Shown: in pieces, positions 41,174-49,989 of the stretch
Layout of the letters: every line of letters begins with the position of its first letter
Numbering within the stretch: the first letter of the stretch is position 1
NCBI RefSeq assembly: GCF_001866135.1
Contig: NZ_MODW01000003.1
Span: 310,001 to 374,000, forward strand
Direction: 5' to 3'
Length of the DNA: 64,000 bases
Origin: Microbacterium sp. LCT-H2
Lineage (GTDB): Bacteria > Actinomycetota > Actinomycetes > Actinomycetales > Microbacteriaceae
Notes under the pieces: model-generated
The model's database searches: none
What the model was told of the DNA's origin: nothing
Seen by the model: the letters and a program-made list of their open reading frames with translations, nothing else
Translations under genes and position numbers: made by a program

Positions 41174-42580
41174 GTGTCATCCTTCGCCCCGCTCCAGCGG
41201 CTCGTCATCGCGATTGCCGTGCTGGCCTCGTTCGTCACGTTCCTCGACGGGACTGTGGTGAACGTCGCCCTTCCCGCCATCAGTGAAGAGCTCGGCGGCG
41301 GGATCACCACGCAGCAGTGGGTCGTCGACGCCTACCTCATCACCCTCAGCGCGCTGATCCTGCTCGCCGGCTCCCTGTCCGACGCCTACGGACGGGTGCT
41401 GGTGATGCGGATCGGCCTCATCGCCTTCGGCATCGCGTCCGTCGCCGTCGCCGCCGCGATCGACCCGCTCATGCTCATCGTGGCTCGCGGGGCGCAGGGG
41501 GCGGCCGGAGCCCTGCTCGTCCCCAGCTCCCTCGCGCTCATCACCGCGACCATGCGCGGCGACCTGCAGGCAAGGGCCATCGGCGTCTGGACCGCCTTCA
41601 CCACGGCCGCCCAGCTGGTCGGCCCCCTGCTCGGCGGACTCTTCGTCGACTTCCTGTCCTGGCGCTTCGTCTTCCTCATCAACGTCCTCCCCATCGGGGT
41701 GACGCTGGTGCTGCTCGCCCGCCTGCATCTACCGGAGCACCCGCGAGGCGTCCGCGTGGACTGGTGGAGCGGAGCACTGTGCGCGCTGGGTCTGGGCGCC
41801 ATCGTCTTCGCCCTCATCGAGCAGCCGAACCTCGGATGGACCTCCCTCGCGATCTGGATCCCCGCCGTGGTCGGGGCCGTGCTCTTCGCCGTCTTCCTGT
41901 GGCGCCAGGGCCGCTCGGCCACACCGCTCATGCCGCTCTGGCTGTTCCGGGTGCGCGACTTCGGGTGGGGCAACCTCGCCACGCTCTTCGTGTACGCCGC
42001 GCTCTCCCTCAACGGCTTCGTGGTCGGCGTCTACCTCCAGCAGGGGGCGGGACTCAGCGCCACGGCGGCCGGGCTCGCGAGCCTGCCGATGACGATCCTC
42101 ATGATCCTGCTGAGCTCCCGCGCCGGCGGGTGGGCGGGGCGCTGGGGCCCGCGCATCTTCATGACGATCGGACCGCTGATCATGGCCGTCGGCGCATTGA
42201 TGCTGCTGACCGTGAACGCCACCTTCGACTACTGGGCGCAGGTGCTCCCGGCCATGATCGTGATGGGTCTCGGTCTGTCGCTCACCGTCGCCCCGCTGAC
42301 GGCCGCGATCCTCGGGGCCATCGACGAGAACCACTCCGGCATCGCCTCCGCCGTGAACAACGCCGTCTCCCGCGTCGCGGGTCTGCTGGTGGTCGCGATG
42401 CTGTCGACCATCGTCGGGGGCACGCTCGACCTCGACGGGTTCCACAACGCAGCATGGGTCACGGCGGCGCTCCTCGTGCTCGGCGGCGTCGTGTCGTGGA
42501 TCGGCATCCGCCGGAACCCCTCGGAGGCGGCGGCTCCGCCCGTCGGCGCTCCCGCGCAGCCGACGCCTCAGCCGCGATGA
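41174..42580 (+). CDS. MFS drug exporter (DHA2, 14-helix type)
   Basis: A 468-residue transporter. TFLDGTVVNVALPAISEELG, QQWVVDAYLITLSALILLAG and SDAYGRVLVMRIGL are DHA2 motifs C and A; further helices give about 14 segments. It probably exports hydrophobic drugs or metabolites by proton antiport. GTG at 41174 fits the family start. The stop overlaps the next gene by ATGA. Confidence 0.88.
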   Translation: MSSFAPLQRLVIAIAVLASFVTFLDGTVVNVALPAISEELGGGITTQQWVVDAYLITLSALILLAGSLSDAYGRVLVMRIGLIAFGIASVAVAAAIDPLMLIVARGAQGAAGALLVPSSLALITATMRGDLQARAIGVWTAFTTAAQLVGPLLGGLFVDFLSWRFVFLINVLPIGVTLVLLARLHLPEHPRGVRVDWWSGALCALGLGAIVFALIEQPNLGWTSLAIWIPAVVGAVLFAVFLWRQGRSATPLMPLWLFRVRDFGWGNLATLFVYAALSLNGFVVGVYLQQGAGLSATAAGLASLPMTILMILLSSRAGGWAGRWGPRIFMTIGPLIMAVGALMLLTVNATFDYWAQVLPAMIVMGLGLSLTVAPLTAAILGAIDENHSGIASAVNNAVSRVAGLLVVAMLSTIVGGTLDLDGFHNAAWVTAALLVLGGVVSWIGIRRNPSEAAAPPVGAPAQPTPQPR

Positions 42581-43440
42581 GCGTCCCGCGTCCGCGGCGC
42601 CGTCGAAGGACGACACACCTCTCCCTGGCGGCGTCGGTCGCGGTCGGGGTCTTCGCTCTCGCCGCCTGCACCGCGCCGCCCGCTCCCCCCGCGGAGGGAA
42701 CGGGGTCGTCGGCCGATGTCGCACTTCCTCCGACCGGCGCCCTCCCCGACTACCAGCTCGGCGGCGCCTACGATCCGCCCGAGGGGGTGGGCATCGTCGG
42801 GCGCGACCGCAGCGCGGAGTCGGCTGCCGGCCTCTACTCCGTCTGCTACGTCAACGGCTTCCAGACCCAGCCGGGCGAGCTCGACGCCTGGCCCGACGAC
42901 CTTCTCCTGCGCGACGGCGACGAGGTGGTCTTCGACCCCGATTGGCCCGACGAGGCCCTCCTGGACACCGGCAGCGCGGCGCAACGATCCCTCATCGCCG
43001 AGATCGTGATCCCGTGGATCGAGGGCTGCGCGGACTCCGGCTTCCAGGCGGTCGAGTTCGACAACCTCGATTCGTTCTCGCGCTCCGGCGGCGCCCTGAG
43101 CCTGGACGACAACCTCGCGCTCGCGGAGCTTCTCGTCGACGCGGCGCACGGTGTCGGGCTCGCCGCCGGGCAGAAGAACGCGGCCGAGCATGCGGACGTC
43201 CTGAAGGAGCGCGCGGGCTTCGACTTCGCCGTGACGGAGGAATGCGCCGCCTACGCGGAGTGCGGTGCGTACACCGCGGTCTACGGGGCGCACGTGATGG
43301 ACATCGAGTACACGGATCAGCTCCCCCGGCCGTTCACTGAGATGTGCGCCGACCCGGACGCCCCGGCGTCGACCGTGCTCCGCGATCGTGACCTCGTCAC
43401 TCCGGACGATGAGGGGTACGTGTTCGCCGGGTGCCCGTGA
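42577..43440 (+). CDS. GH114-like secreted lipoprotein
   Basis: A 287-residue protein with a lipoprotein signal (VAVGVFALAAC, lipid on the Cys). The remainder resembles endo-alpha-1,4-polygalactosaminidase-type TIM barrels: YQLGGAYDPPEGVGIVGRDR, YVNGFQTQPGELDAWPDDLL, FQAVEFDNLDSFSRSG (candidate acids) and AAGQKNAAE. It may cut extracellular amino-sugar polymers. ATGA overlap with an efflux pump gene is unusual. Confidence 0.82.
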   Translation: MSVPRPRRRRRTTHLSLAASVAVGVFALAACTAPPAPPAEGTGSSADVALPPTGALPDYQLGGAYDPPEGVGIVGRDRSAESAAGLYSVCYVNGFQTQPGELDAWPDDLLLRDGDEVVFDPDWPDEALLDTGSAAQRSLIAEIVIPWIEGCADSGFQAVEFDNLDSFSRSGGALSLDDNLALAELLVDAAHGVGLAAGQKNAAEHADVLKERAGFDFAVTEECAAYAECGAYTAVYGAHVMDIEYTDQLPRPFTEMCADPDAPASTVLRDRDLVTPDDEGYVFAGCP

Positions 43441-43473
43441 CGGCGGGCGCGCTTGCCTGCCGACCGGCTCGGC

Positions 43474-43512
43474 GTCAAGTCCCTGGTGGTCTCCGCTCGC
43501 GCGCGTGAGGAT
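43474..43512 (+). promoter_or_regulatory. GTCAA-box promoter of diiron/CDGSH operon
   Basis: GTCAAGTCCCTG (43474-43485) followed by GAGGAT (43507-43512), 33 nt from box start, 32 bp before the ATG. Confidence 0.55.
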
Positions 43513-43544
43513 GCGGGTGATCGATCCGATGGGAGCCCCTCCTC

Positions 43545-44591
43545 ATGACCCTCTCCACCCTCGACGCCGACACCGCCGTCGCCTTCTCGCCGCGCGGCCC
43601 CCTGTCGAGCGCCGTCCTCGGCGTCCTCACGGGTCGCGGTGACGACGCCGCGACCCTCCCCGACCTCGCCGCCGCAGCCGTCGCCGCGAGCGACGACGTG
43701 GTCCGGGATGACGACATCCAGCTCGGCCTGTTCGTCCTCTACGCGTCGTCCTACGGCTCGCTTCCGCAGCTGGATGCGAGTCTCGAGTGGGATGCCGGGG
43801 TGGTCACGGCACGCCGCATCCTCGAGGACGCCTTCGAGGCCGCACTGCGTGACACCGTGCCGGTGCCCGAGCTTCCCGAACCCACGGTCGACGCCGTCGG
43901 TCGCGCCCTGTTCGCCCTCGCCGCCGCGGACACCGGCCCCAGCCTGTCCCGGCACATCGCCCGGAAGGCCACCCGCGAGCAGGCCGAGGAGTCCCTGATC
44001 CTGCGATCGGTGTACACGTTGCGGGAGGCCGATCCGCACTCCTGGGCGATTCCGCGGCTCACCGGCCGCCCCAAGGCCGCGCTCGTGGAGATCCAGTCCG
44101 ACGAGTACGGCGGCGGCCGACCCCAGCGGGTGCATGCGGAGCTCTATGCGCGGGCCCTGCGCGCCGCAGGACTCGACGACACGTACGGCGCCTATCTCGA
44201 CGACGCCCCGGCGATCACGCTCGCCTCGCACAACATGATGAGCCTGTTCGGACTCAACCGCCGGCTCGTCGGCGCCATCGTCGGCCATCTCGCCGCATAC
44301 GAGATGACCTCGTCGATCCCCTGCCGGTTCTACGCCGACGGCCTGCACCGGCTGGGGTTCGCCGACGAGGTCGCCGCGTACTTCGAGGAGCATGTGGAGG
44401 CCGACGCGGTGCACGAGCAGATCGCCGCCCGCGACCTCGCGGGCAGCCTCGCCGAGGACCGTCCGGAATTGCTGGCGGACATCCTGTTCGGCGCGGCCGC
44501 GTGCCTCACGGTCGACGGGTGGGCCGGAGCCCACACCCTGGACGCCTGGACCGAGGGCCGCTCGGCGCTGCGGGAGAGGACGACGGCATGA
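43545..44591 (+). CDS. iron-containing redox enzyme (heme-oxygenase-like diiron)
   Basis: A 348-residue protein. The C-terminal half has the HDO pattern: EIQSDEYGGGRPQRVHAELY, NMMSLFGLNRRLVGAIVGHLAAYEMTSSIPCRFYADGLHRLG and YFEEHVEADAVHEQI, with Glu/His ligands for a diiron site. The N-terminal half is helical. Family members perform C-C or C-N oxidations. It is coupled by ATGA to a CDGSH iron-sulfur protein, a possible electron partner. Confidence 0.88.
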   Translation: MTLSTLDADTAVAFSPRGPLSSAVLGVLTGRGDDAATLPDLAAAAVAASDDVVRDDDIQLGLFVLYASSYGSLPQLDASLEWDAGVVTARRILEDAFEAALRDTVPVPELPEPTVDAVGRALFALAAADTGPSLSRHIARKATREQAEESLILRSVYTLREADPHSWAIPRLTGRPKAALVEIQSDEYGGGRPQRVHAELYARALRAAGLDDTYGAYLDDAPAITLASHNMMSLFGLNRRLVGAIVGHLAAYEMTSSIPCRFYADGLHRLGFADEVAAYFEEHVEADAVHEQIAARDLAGSLAEDRPELLADILFGAAACLTVDGWAGAHTLDAWTEGRSALRERTTA

Positions 44592-44794
44592 GCGGTCGCG
44601 AGGAGCCGGTCACGGTCACCGCGTACCCCGACGGCCCGCTGCTCGTGCGCGGGGAGATCGAGCTGCGCGCGAGCGACGGCACGGTGATCGATCCTCGGCG
44701 CCGCACGGTGGCGCTGTGCCGCTGCGGTCTCTCCGCACTCAAGCCGTTCTGCGACGGCACGCACAAGGCGGCCGGGTTCCGCACCGAGGACTGA
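44588..44794 (+). CDS. CDGSH iron-sulfur domain protein
   Basis: A 68-residue protein with the full CDGSH motif CRCGLSALKPFCDGTHKAAGF, giving three Cys and one His ligands to a [2Fe-2S] cluster. ATG overlaps the diiron gene stop. It probably supplies electrons to, or senses redox for, the upstream enzyme. The pair recurs in actinobacteria as far as I recall. Confidence 0.92.
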   Translation: MSGREEPVTVTAYPDGPLLVRGEIELRASDGTVIDPRRRTVALCRCGLSALKPFCDGTHKAAGFRTED

Positions 44795-44801
44795 GCCGGG
44801 G

Positions 44802-45581
44802 TCAGCCCTCCGGCCAGTAGTGACTGTCGGGGACGGATCGCGCGCCGAAGATCGCCTGCCCGACGCGCACGCACGTCGCGCCCTCCTCGACGGCGATCTC
44901 GTAGTCGCCGGACATGCCCATCGACAGCGCACCGTCGCCGATGAGTTCGGGAGTCTCGTCGCGCGCCCTGTCGCGGAGCGTGCGCAGGAGCGCGAAGCAC
45001 TCCCGCACCCGGGCGTCGTCGGGCGTGAGCAGCGCGAGCGTCATCAGGCCACGGACACGGAGGGCGCCGTAGGACGGCAGGGCCTTCAAGAAGCCCGGCA
45101 GCTCCTCCGGAGGCATCCCGAACTTCGAGTCCTCGGCCGAGGTGTTCACCTGCACGTACACGTCGAGGCTGCGGCCCGCGGCCTGCAAGCGTCGGTCGAG
45201 GGCCTCCGCGACGCGGAGTCGGTCGAGCGCCTGGAACTCGGCAGCGAAGGAGGCGATGTCTCTCGCCTTGTTCGTCTGCAGGTGACCGATGACCACCCAA
45301 TCGACGTCGAGGTCGGCCGTCTCCCGGTTCTTGCGTACCGCCTCCTGCACCTTGTTCTCGCCGAGACGACGCAGGCCGGCACCGATGGCCACCCGCACCC
45401 GATCGGTCGGGACGGTCTTGCTCACGGGGAGCAGGTGCACCGCAGCGGGTTCGCGTCCCGCCCGCTCGGCGGCGGCGTCGATGCGCGCACGCACCGCCGC
45501 GACGTTGGCCTGGAAGTCGGCGGCGGTGAACGCCGTCGGGTAGCGATCGGCGCCGTCCTCCGCGGGTTCGAACTTTGACAT
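44802..45581 (-). CDS. YggS-family PLP homeostasis protein
   Basis: A 259-residue alanine-racemase-fold PLP protein. LPVSKTVPTDRV holds Lys55 for PLP; GENKVQEA, HLQTNKA, VNTSAEDSKFG and GLMTLAL match the YggS/PLPBP family, which buffers pyridoxal phosphate. The start ATG lies inside the MocR-type operator, and a TAGATT -10 ends seven bases before it, so the mRNA looks leaderless. It is divergent from gabT. Confidence 0.93.
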   Translation of the reverse strand: MSKFEPAEDGADRYPTAFTAADFQANVAAVRARIDAAAERAGREPAAVHLLPVSKTVPTDRVRVAIGAGLRRLGENKVQEAVRKNRETADLDVDWVVIGHLQTNKARDIASFAAEFQALDRLRVAEALDRRLQAAGRSLDVYVQVNTSAEDSKFGMPPEELPGFLKALPSYGALRVRGLMTLALLTPDDARVRECFALLRTLRDRARDETPELIGDGALSMGMSGDYEIAVEEGATCVRVGQAIFGARSVPDSHYWPEG

Positions 45582-45589
45582 AGGTCAAA
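45574..45589. promoter_or_regulatory. MocR-type operator between yggS and gabT
   Basis: TTTGACATAGGTCAAA, palindromic with TTTGAC/GTCAAA arms. It contains the -35 TTGACA of gabT (17 bp from TAGCTT at 45598) and overlaps the yggS start codon. Matches 47655 and 53850. Confidence 0.7.
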
Positions 45590-45654
45590 ATCTAACATAG
45601 CTTCGGGACCACGTCGCACGTCCGCCGACACCCCCCTCACGAAGGAGCCTGCCC

Positions 45655-46998
45655 ATGTCCGCACCCGGCCTGTTCTCCGACACCTCGCTGTCGACTCCGC
45701 GCCTGCGCACCGAGGTGCCGGGGCCGCGGAGCCGCGCCCTGCACGAGCGCCGGCAACGCGTCGTCCCTCGCGGGGTCGGCAGCGTGCTGCCCGTCTACAT
45801 CGAGCACGCCGACGGACCCTGGGTCACCGACGTCGACGGCAACCGCTTCCTCGACCTCGGCAGCGGCATCGGCGTGACGACGATCGGCCACACCAACCTC
45901 GCCGCCGTCACCGCCGCGACGGAGCAGCTCGATCGGGTCACGCACACGCTCTTCACCGTCACCCCCTACGAGGGGTACGTGCGCCTCGCCGAGCTGCTCG
46001 CGGAGAGGGTCCCCGGCACCCACGAGACCCGCACGGCCTTCGCGAACTCCGGGGCGGAGGCCGTCGAGAACGCGGTGAAGATCGCCCGACGGCACACCGG
46101 GCGTCGCGTCGTCGCCGCCCTGGACCACGCCTTCCACGGGCGCACCAACCTCGCGCTCGCGATGAACCACAAGGCGGCGCCGTACGGGACCGGGTTCGGC
46201 CCGTTCGCCCCCGACATCCACCGCGTCCCCAATTCCTACCCGTACCGGGACGGACTCGACGGCATGGAGGCCGCGGCGCGCACGATCGCCCATCTGGAAC
46301 AGCGCATCGGCGTCCACGACCTCGCCGCCGTCATCGCCGAGCCCATCCAGGGCGAGGGTGGCTTCGTCGTTCCCGCCGCGGGCTACCTGCCCGCCCTGCA
46401 GGAGTGGTGCACCCGGAACGGCGTGGTGTTCATCGCCGACGAGATCCAGACGGGCCTCGGGCGCACCGGGACGTGGTTCGCGAGCACGCATTTCGACCTC
46501 GTGCCGGACCTCGTGCTCACGGCGAAGGGCATCGCCGGCGGGCTGCCCCTGGCGGGAGTGACCGGCCGCGCCGAGATCATGGACGCGCCCGACCCCGGCG
46601 GTCTCGGCGGCACGTTCGGCGGCAACCCGGTCTCGATCGCCGCCGCCCTCGCGGTGTTCGACGAGCTCGAGCACGGGACCTTCTTCGCGGACGCCCGACG
46701 GATCGGCGCCCACCTGTCCGCGCGGCTCGAGAGGCTGCGCGCCCGCCACGCCGTCATCGGCGACATTCGCGGGATCGGCGCCATGCAAGCCTTCGAGCTG
46801 AGCACGCCAGGTACGACACGACCGCTGGCCGGGGCTGCCTCCATGGTCGCGGAGTTCGCCGCCCAGCGCGGCATCCTGCTGCTCACCGCCGGGAGCGACG
46901 GCAACGTGATCCGCTTCCTGCCGACCCTCACGACGACGGACGAGCAGCTCGACGTCGCGGTGGACGTGATCGACGAGGCCCTCAGCGCGCTCCGTTGA
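45655..46998 (+). CDS. gabT: class III aminotransferase (GABA transaminase-like)
   Basis: A 447-residue PLP aminotransferase. [59 protein letters not shown] (PLP Asp262) and [13 protein letters not shown] (Lys291) are GabT features. It likely moves the amino group of GABA or a similar omega-amine to 2-oxoglutarate. ATG follows GAAGGAGCCTGCCC. The promoter overlaps the MocR operator. The 3' end overlaps the convergent HAD gene by 17 bp. Confidence 0.92.
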   Translation: MSAPGLFSDTSLSTPRLRTEVPGPRSRALHERRQRVVPRGVGSVLPVYIEHADGPWVTDVDGNRFLDLGSGIGVTTIGHTNLAAVTAATEQLDRVTHTLFTVTPYEGYVRLAELLAERVPGTHETRTAFANSGAEAVENAVKIARRHTGRRVVAALDHAFHGRTNLALAMNHKAAPYGTGFGPFAPDIHRVPNSYPYRDGLDGMEAAARTIAHLEQRIGVHDLAAVIAEPIQGEGGFVVPAAGYLPALQEWCTRNGVVFIADEIQTGLGRTGTWFASTHFDLVPDLVLTAKGIAGGLPLAGVTGRAEIMDAPDPGGLGGTFGGNPVSIAAALAVFDELEHGTFFADARRIGAHLSARLERLRARHAVIGDIRGIGAMQAFELSTPGTTRPLAGAASMVAEFAAQRGILLLTAGSDGNVIRFLPTLTTTDEQLDVAVDVIDEALSALR

Positions 46999-47620
46999 CC
47001 ACCCGGAGACGCAGCGCCTCCCCCCTCCACCGCACCCGGGAAAGGTCCTGCACGACGAGGTCGGGGTGGGCCGTCGCAGAGGCTGCGCCCACCCCGACCA
47101 CGAACCCCGCGCCGGCCGCCCTCGCCGCACGGATCCCCGGAGCCGAGTCCTCGAAGACCACGCAGTCCCCCGGGTCCCGCCCCAGCAGACGCGCGGCGCG
47201 GAGGTAGGGGTCGGGCGCAGGCTTGCCGCGGTCCACATCCTCGGCGGCGACGAGCACGGTAGGCGTCGGGATGCCCGCTCCGCGCATCCGCGCGGTCGCG
47301 ACGGCCCTGTTGCTGCTCGTCGCGACCGCCCACCGGTCAGGCGGCAGCGCGGCCAGCAGGGCGGCGGCCCCGGGGATACCCGCCGTGGCCGACGCGACGT
47401 CGAGCTCCCGCGCGAGCAGGTCGGCCGTCGCCTCGTCCACCCGCTCCGGCTCCACGAGCGTCGCGACCACCTCACTCGGCCGCATGCCGTGCGGGGCGTC
47501 TCGGAGGAAGTCGAATCCCGGGGCATACCGACGGGCCCAGGCACCCCACGCGGTCGCGGCCGAGGGGACGGAATCAACCAGCACCCCGTCGCAGTCGAAC
47601 AGGATCCCCGTCGTGCGCAC
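46982..47620 (-). CDS. HAD-superfamily phosphatase
   Basis: A 212-residue HAD hydrolase: [14 protein letters not shown] nucleophile loop, VATSSNRA motif [18 protein letters not shown] motif III and [17 protein letters not shown] motif IV. It resembles beta-phosphoglucomutase or sugar-phosphatase types. GTG at 47620 has GAGG upstream. An ATG at 47662, within the MocR operator, would add 14 residues by a leaderless start. Possibly a PLP- or sugar-phosphate phosphatase, given its regulon. Confidence 0.87.
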   Translation of the reverse strand: MRTTGILFDCDGVLVDSVPSAATAWGAWARRYAPGFDFLRDAPHGMRPSEVVATLVEPERVDEATADLLARELDVASATAGIPGAAALLAALPPDRWAVATSSNRAVATARMRGAGIPTPTVLVAAEDVDRGKPAPDPYLRAARLLGRDPGDCVVFEDSAPGIRAARAAGAGFVVGVGAASATAHPDLVVQDLSRVRWRGEALRLRVVNGAR

Positions 47621-47654
47621 GATCACCTCGGCACCCTGAACCTGGTGTGCTATT

Positions 47655-47670
47655 TTTGGCATAGGTCAAA
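47655..47670. promoter_or_regulatory. MocR-type operator between HAD and amidotransferase genes
   Basis: TTTGGCATAGGTCAAA differs from the 45574 site at one base. It sits in the 68-bp divergent gap and overlaps a possible TAGATT -10 of the HAD gene. Confidence 0.65.
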
Positions 47671-47688
47671 TCTATCCGAGGAGAGTGC

Positions 47689-48402
47689 ATGTCTGCGTCC
47701 CGCACGCCCCGAACGGCCGTCGCCGTCCGCCACGTCCCCTTCGAAGACCTCGGCATCCTCGCTCCCCTGCTGGCGGAGCGCGGCTACGAGATCACCCTCC
47801 TCGATGCCGGCATCGACGAGCTCGACGCGCACACCGTCGCAGGAGCGGACCTGCTCATCGTCCTCGGCGGACCGATCGGGGTGTACGACGACGATCGCTA
47901 CCCCTTCCTGCGCTCCTCGAAGGCCGCCGTCGCGGCGCGGCTGGACAGCGGCGGCGCCACGCTCGGTGTCTGCCTGGGCGCGCAGCTCCTGGCCGAGTCC
48001 CTGGGCGCAGCGGTCCGGCCGACCGGGGCGGTCGAGATCGGCTTCGGCCCGCTCACATTGACCCCTGAGGGCCGGGAGTCCGTCCTGGCCCCTCTCGACG
48101 GCGAGCCCGTGCTGCACTGGCATGGGGACGAGTTCGCGATCCCCGCCGGCGCGCAGTCCCTGGCGCACACCCCCGGCTTCCCCCATCAGGCCTTCGCAGT
48201 GGGGCGCACTCTCGGCCTCCAGTTCCACCTGGAAGCCGACCACCGCGCCATCGAGCGCTGGCTCATCGGCCACGCCCACGAACTGCATCACCACGGCATC
48301 GACCCGCGGGGGATCCGGGAACAGGCACGCACGCTCGGCCCCCGACTCGAGACACTCGCCACCCTCGTCCTCACCGACTGGCTGGATGCGGTCGAGGTCT
48401 AA
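47689..48402 (+). CDS. class I glutamine amidotransferase
   Basis: A 237-residue GATase1 protein with a canonical nucleophile LGVCLGAQLLAESLG (Cys95) and LQFHLEADH (His/Glu). It resembles stand-alone GuaA-like glutaminases. With a MocR operator and gabT nearby, a gamma-glutamyl-GABA hydrolase-like role is possible but unproven. ATG follows GAGGAGAGTGC. Confidence 0.88.
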   Translation: MSASRTPRTAVAVRHVPFEDLGILAPLLAERGYEITLLDAGIDELDAHTVAGADLLIVLGGPIGVYDDDRYPFLRSSKAAVAARLDSGGATLGVCLGAQLLAESLGAAVRPTGAVEIGFGPLTLTPEGRESVLAPLDGEPVLHWHGDEFAIPAGAQSLAHTPGFPHQAFAVGRTLGLQFHLEADHRAIERWLIGHAHELHHHGIDPRGIREQARTLGPRLETLATLVLTDWLDAVEV

Positions 48403-48423
48403 CGAGAACGCCCGGGCAGCGGA

Positions 48424-48454
48424 AGAGGCCGGACCCCCAGCGAATCCGGCCTCT
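48424..48454. terminator. bidirectional terminator
   Basis: AGAGGCCGGA and TCCGGCCTCT flank 11 nt between the converging amidotransferase and AhpD-like genes. Confidence 0.7.
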
Positions 48455-48467
48455 GCTCCCCGCGACC

Positions 48468-49013
48468 TCAGGCGGCGCGACGCAGCGGCACCGTCGGGAA
48501 GTCGATCGGCACGTCGAGCGCGATGTTCACGTAGTTCGTGAAGAGGTTCAGCGCGACCTGGCCGATGGTCTCGACGATCTGCTCGTCGTTCCAGCCGTGC
48601 GCGCGGAGGGCGTCGACATCGGCGGAGGTCACCTGGCCACGCTCCTCGACGAGCTTGAGCGCGAAGGCCAGCAGCGCCGCGGTGCGCGGGTCGTCGGAGG
48701 TGCCTTCCTGCGCCTCGGCGAGGACCTCCTTCGACAGGCCGGCCTTCCTGCCGAGCGCGGTGTGCGCGGCAAGGCAGTAGCCGCACGAGTTGCGGTTCGC
48801 GACGGCGACGGCGATCTGCTCGCCCAGGGCCGCGCCGAGCGTGCCCCCACCGTAGGCGCCGAACGCGCTCCACATGCTGGTGAGCGCGGCGGGCGAGTTC
48901 GCGACCGCACGGAACATGGCGGGAACGGCGCCGAAGGCGGAGCCGATCTGCTCGAGCTGGTCCTTGACGGGGCCGGTGGCGGTCTCACGGTCGACGAGAG
49001 GGACGTTGGGCAT
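48468..49013 (-). CDS. AhpD/carboxymuconolactone-decarboxylase-like protein
   Basis: A 181-residue all-helical protein with the redox motif NSCGYCLAAH (Cys77, Cys80, His84) of the AhpD/CMD family, which acts as peroxidase-related disulfide reductase. ATG at 49013 has AAAGGAGCAACCC; the longer frame runs into the divergent promoter. It is divergent from an AraC regulator, its likely controller. A role against peroxides or electrophiles is inferred. Confidence 0.87.
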   Translation of the reverse strand: MPNVPLVDRETATGPVKDQLEQIGSAFGAVPAMFRAVANSPAALTSMWSAFGAYGGGTLGAALGEQIAVAVANRNSCGYCLAAHTALGRKAGLSKEVLAEAQEGTSDDPRTAALLAFALKLVEERGQVTSADVDALRAHGWNDEQIVETIGQVALNLFTNYVNIALDVPIDFPTVPLRRAA

Positions 49014-49135
49014 GGGTTGCTCCTTTGTTTCGGGACGGGCCGGGTTCGGCTTCTCCTTAAGCTTTCCGCAAAAGAAAGTACGATACGCATCTTTTGGTCT
49101 TGCGTTCATCACATATCGTCCAGAAGAATGGGGGT

Positions 49136-49987
49136 ATGCCGCCGCTCGACCGCCTCACTCCACTGCTCGACCGTTTCCGCGTGCGCAGTCGCCTGTTCCA
49201 TACCGGACCGCTCTGCGGCACCACCGCCTTCGCGGCGAGCGCGGGACACGGCTTCCTCCACGTGCTGCGTCGCGGCGAGATGGAGGTGACGCACCAGCGC
49301 CCTGACGGCCGCACCGAGCGCGAGACGATCACCCGCCCCAGCCTGCTGTTCTTCCCCCGCCCGATCGATCACACCTTCCTCAACGCCCCGACCGAGGAAT
49401 CCGACTTCGCCTGCGCGACGATCGACTTCGACGGCGGAGCGACGCATCCCCTGGTCCGCACCCTCCCGTCCGTGATCGTCCTTCCGCTCGACGAGGTGTC
49501 CACCCTCGGCCCGGCGCTCGACCTCCTGTTCGCCGAGGTCGACAACGTGCGCTGCGGACGCCCCCTCCTGGCCGACCGCATGTTCGAGGTCGTCCTCATC
49601 CAGCTCCTGCGCTGGATGCTCGACCACTCCGGCGATCTGACCCTGCCGCCGGGGCTGCTGCCCGGCCTGGCCGACGAGCGCCTCGCCCCGGCCCTCGTGG
49701 CGATGCACGAGGCGCCCGGCGAACCGTGGACGCTCGACTCCCTCGCGCGGACCGCAACGATGTCGCGCAGTGCCTTCGCGGCGCGCTTCAAGGACGTCGT
49801 GGGCCGCGCGCCAGGCGACTACCTCACCGAGTGGCGCCTCACGATCGCTCAGGAGCAGCTCCGCGCGGGGATGTCGGTGAGCGCTGTCGCCGCCGACCTC
49901 GGCTATGCGAGCGCCTCTGCCTTCTCCCGGGCGTTCACCCAGCGTCTGGGCCGCTCCCCCCGCGCCTGGCTCGGCCTCGCCGCCTGA
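49136..49987 (+). CDS. AraC-family regulator
   Basis: A 283-residue regulator. An N-terminal cupin-like sensor (about 15-150: FLHVLRRGEMEVTHQ, RPSLLFFPRPIDHTF) precedes two AraC helix-turn-helix units (WTLDSLARTATMSRSAFAARFKDVVG; SVSAVAADLGYASASAFSRAFTQRLGRSP). This type (cupin_6/RCS1-like) often controls an adjacent AhpD or oxidoreductase gene. ATG at 49136 follows GGGGGT; an upstream in-frame start is less likely. Confidence 0.88.
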   Translation: MPPLDRLTPLLDRFRVRSRLFHTGPLCGTTAFAASAGHGFLHVLRRGEMEVTHQRPDGRTERETITRPSLLFFPRPIDHTFLNAPTEESDFACATIDFDGGATHPLVRTLPSVIVLPLDEVSTLGPALDLLFAEVDNVRCGRPLLADRMFEVVLIQLLRWMLDHSGDLTLPPGLLPGLADERLAPALVAMHEAPGEPWTLDSLARTATMSRSAFAARFKDVVGRAPGDYLTEWRLTIAQEQLRAGMSVSAVAADLGYASASAFSRAFTQRLGRSPRAWLGLAA

Positions 49988-49989
49988 AG

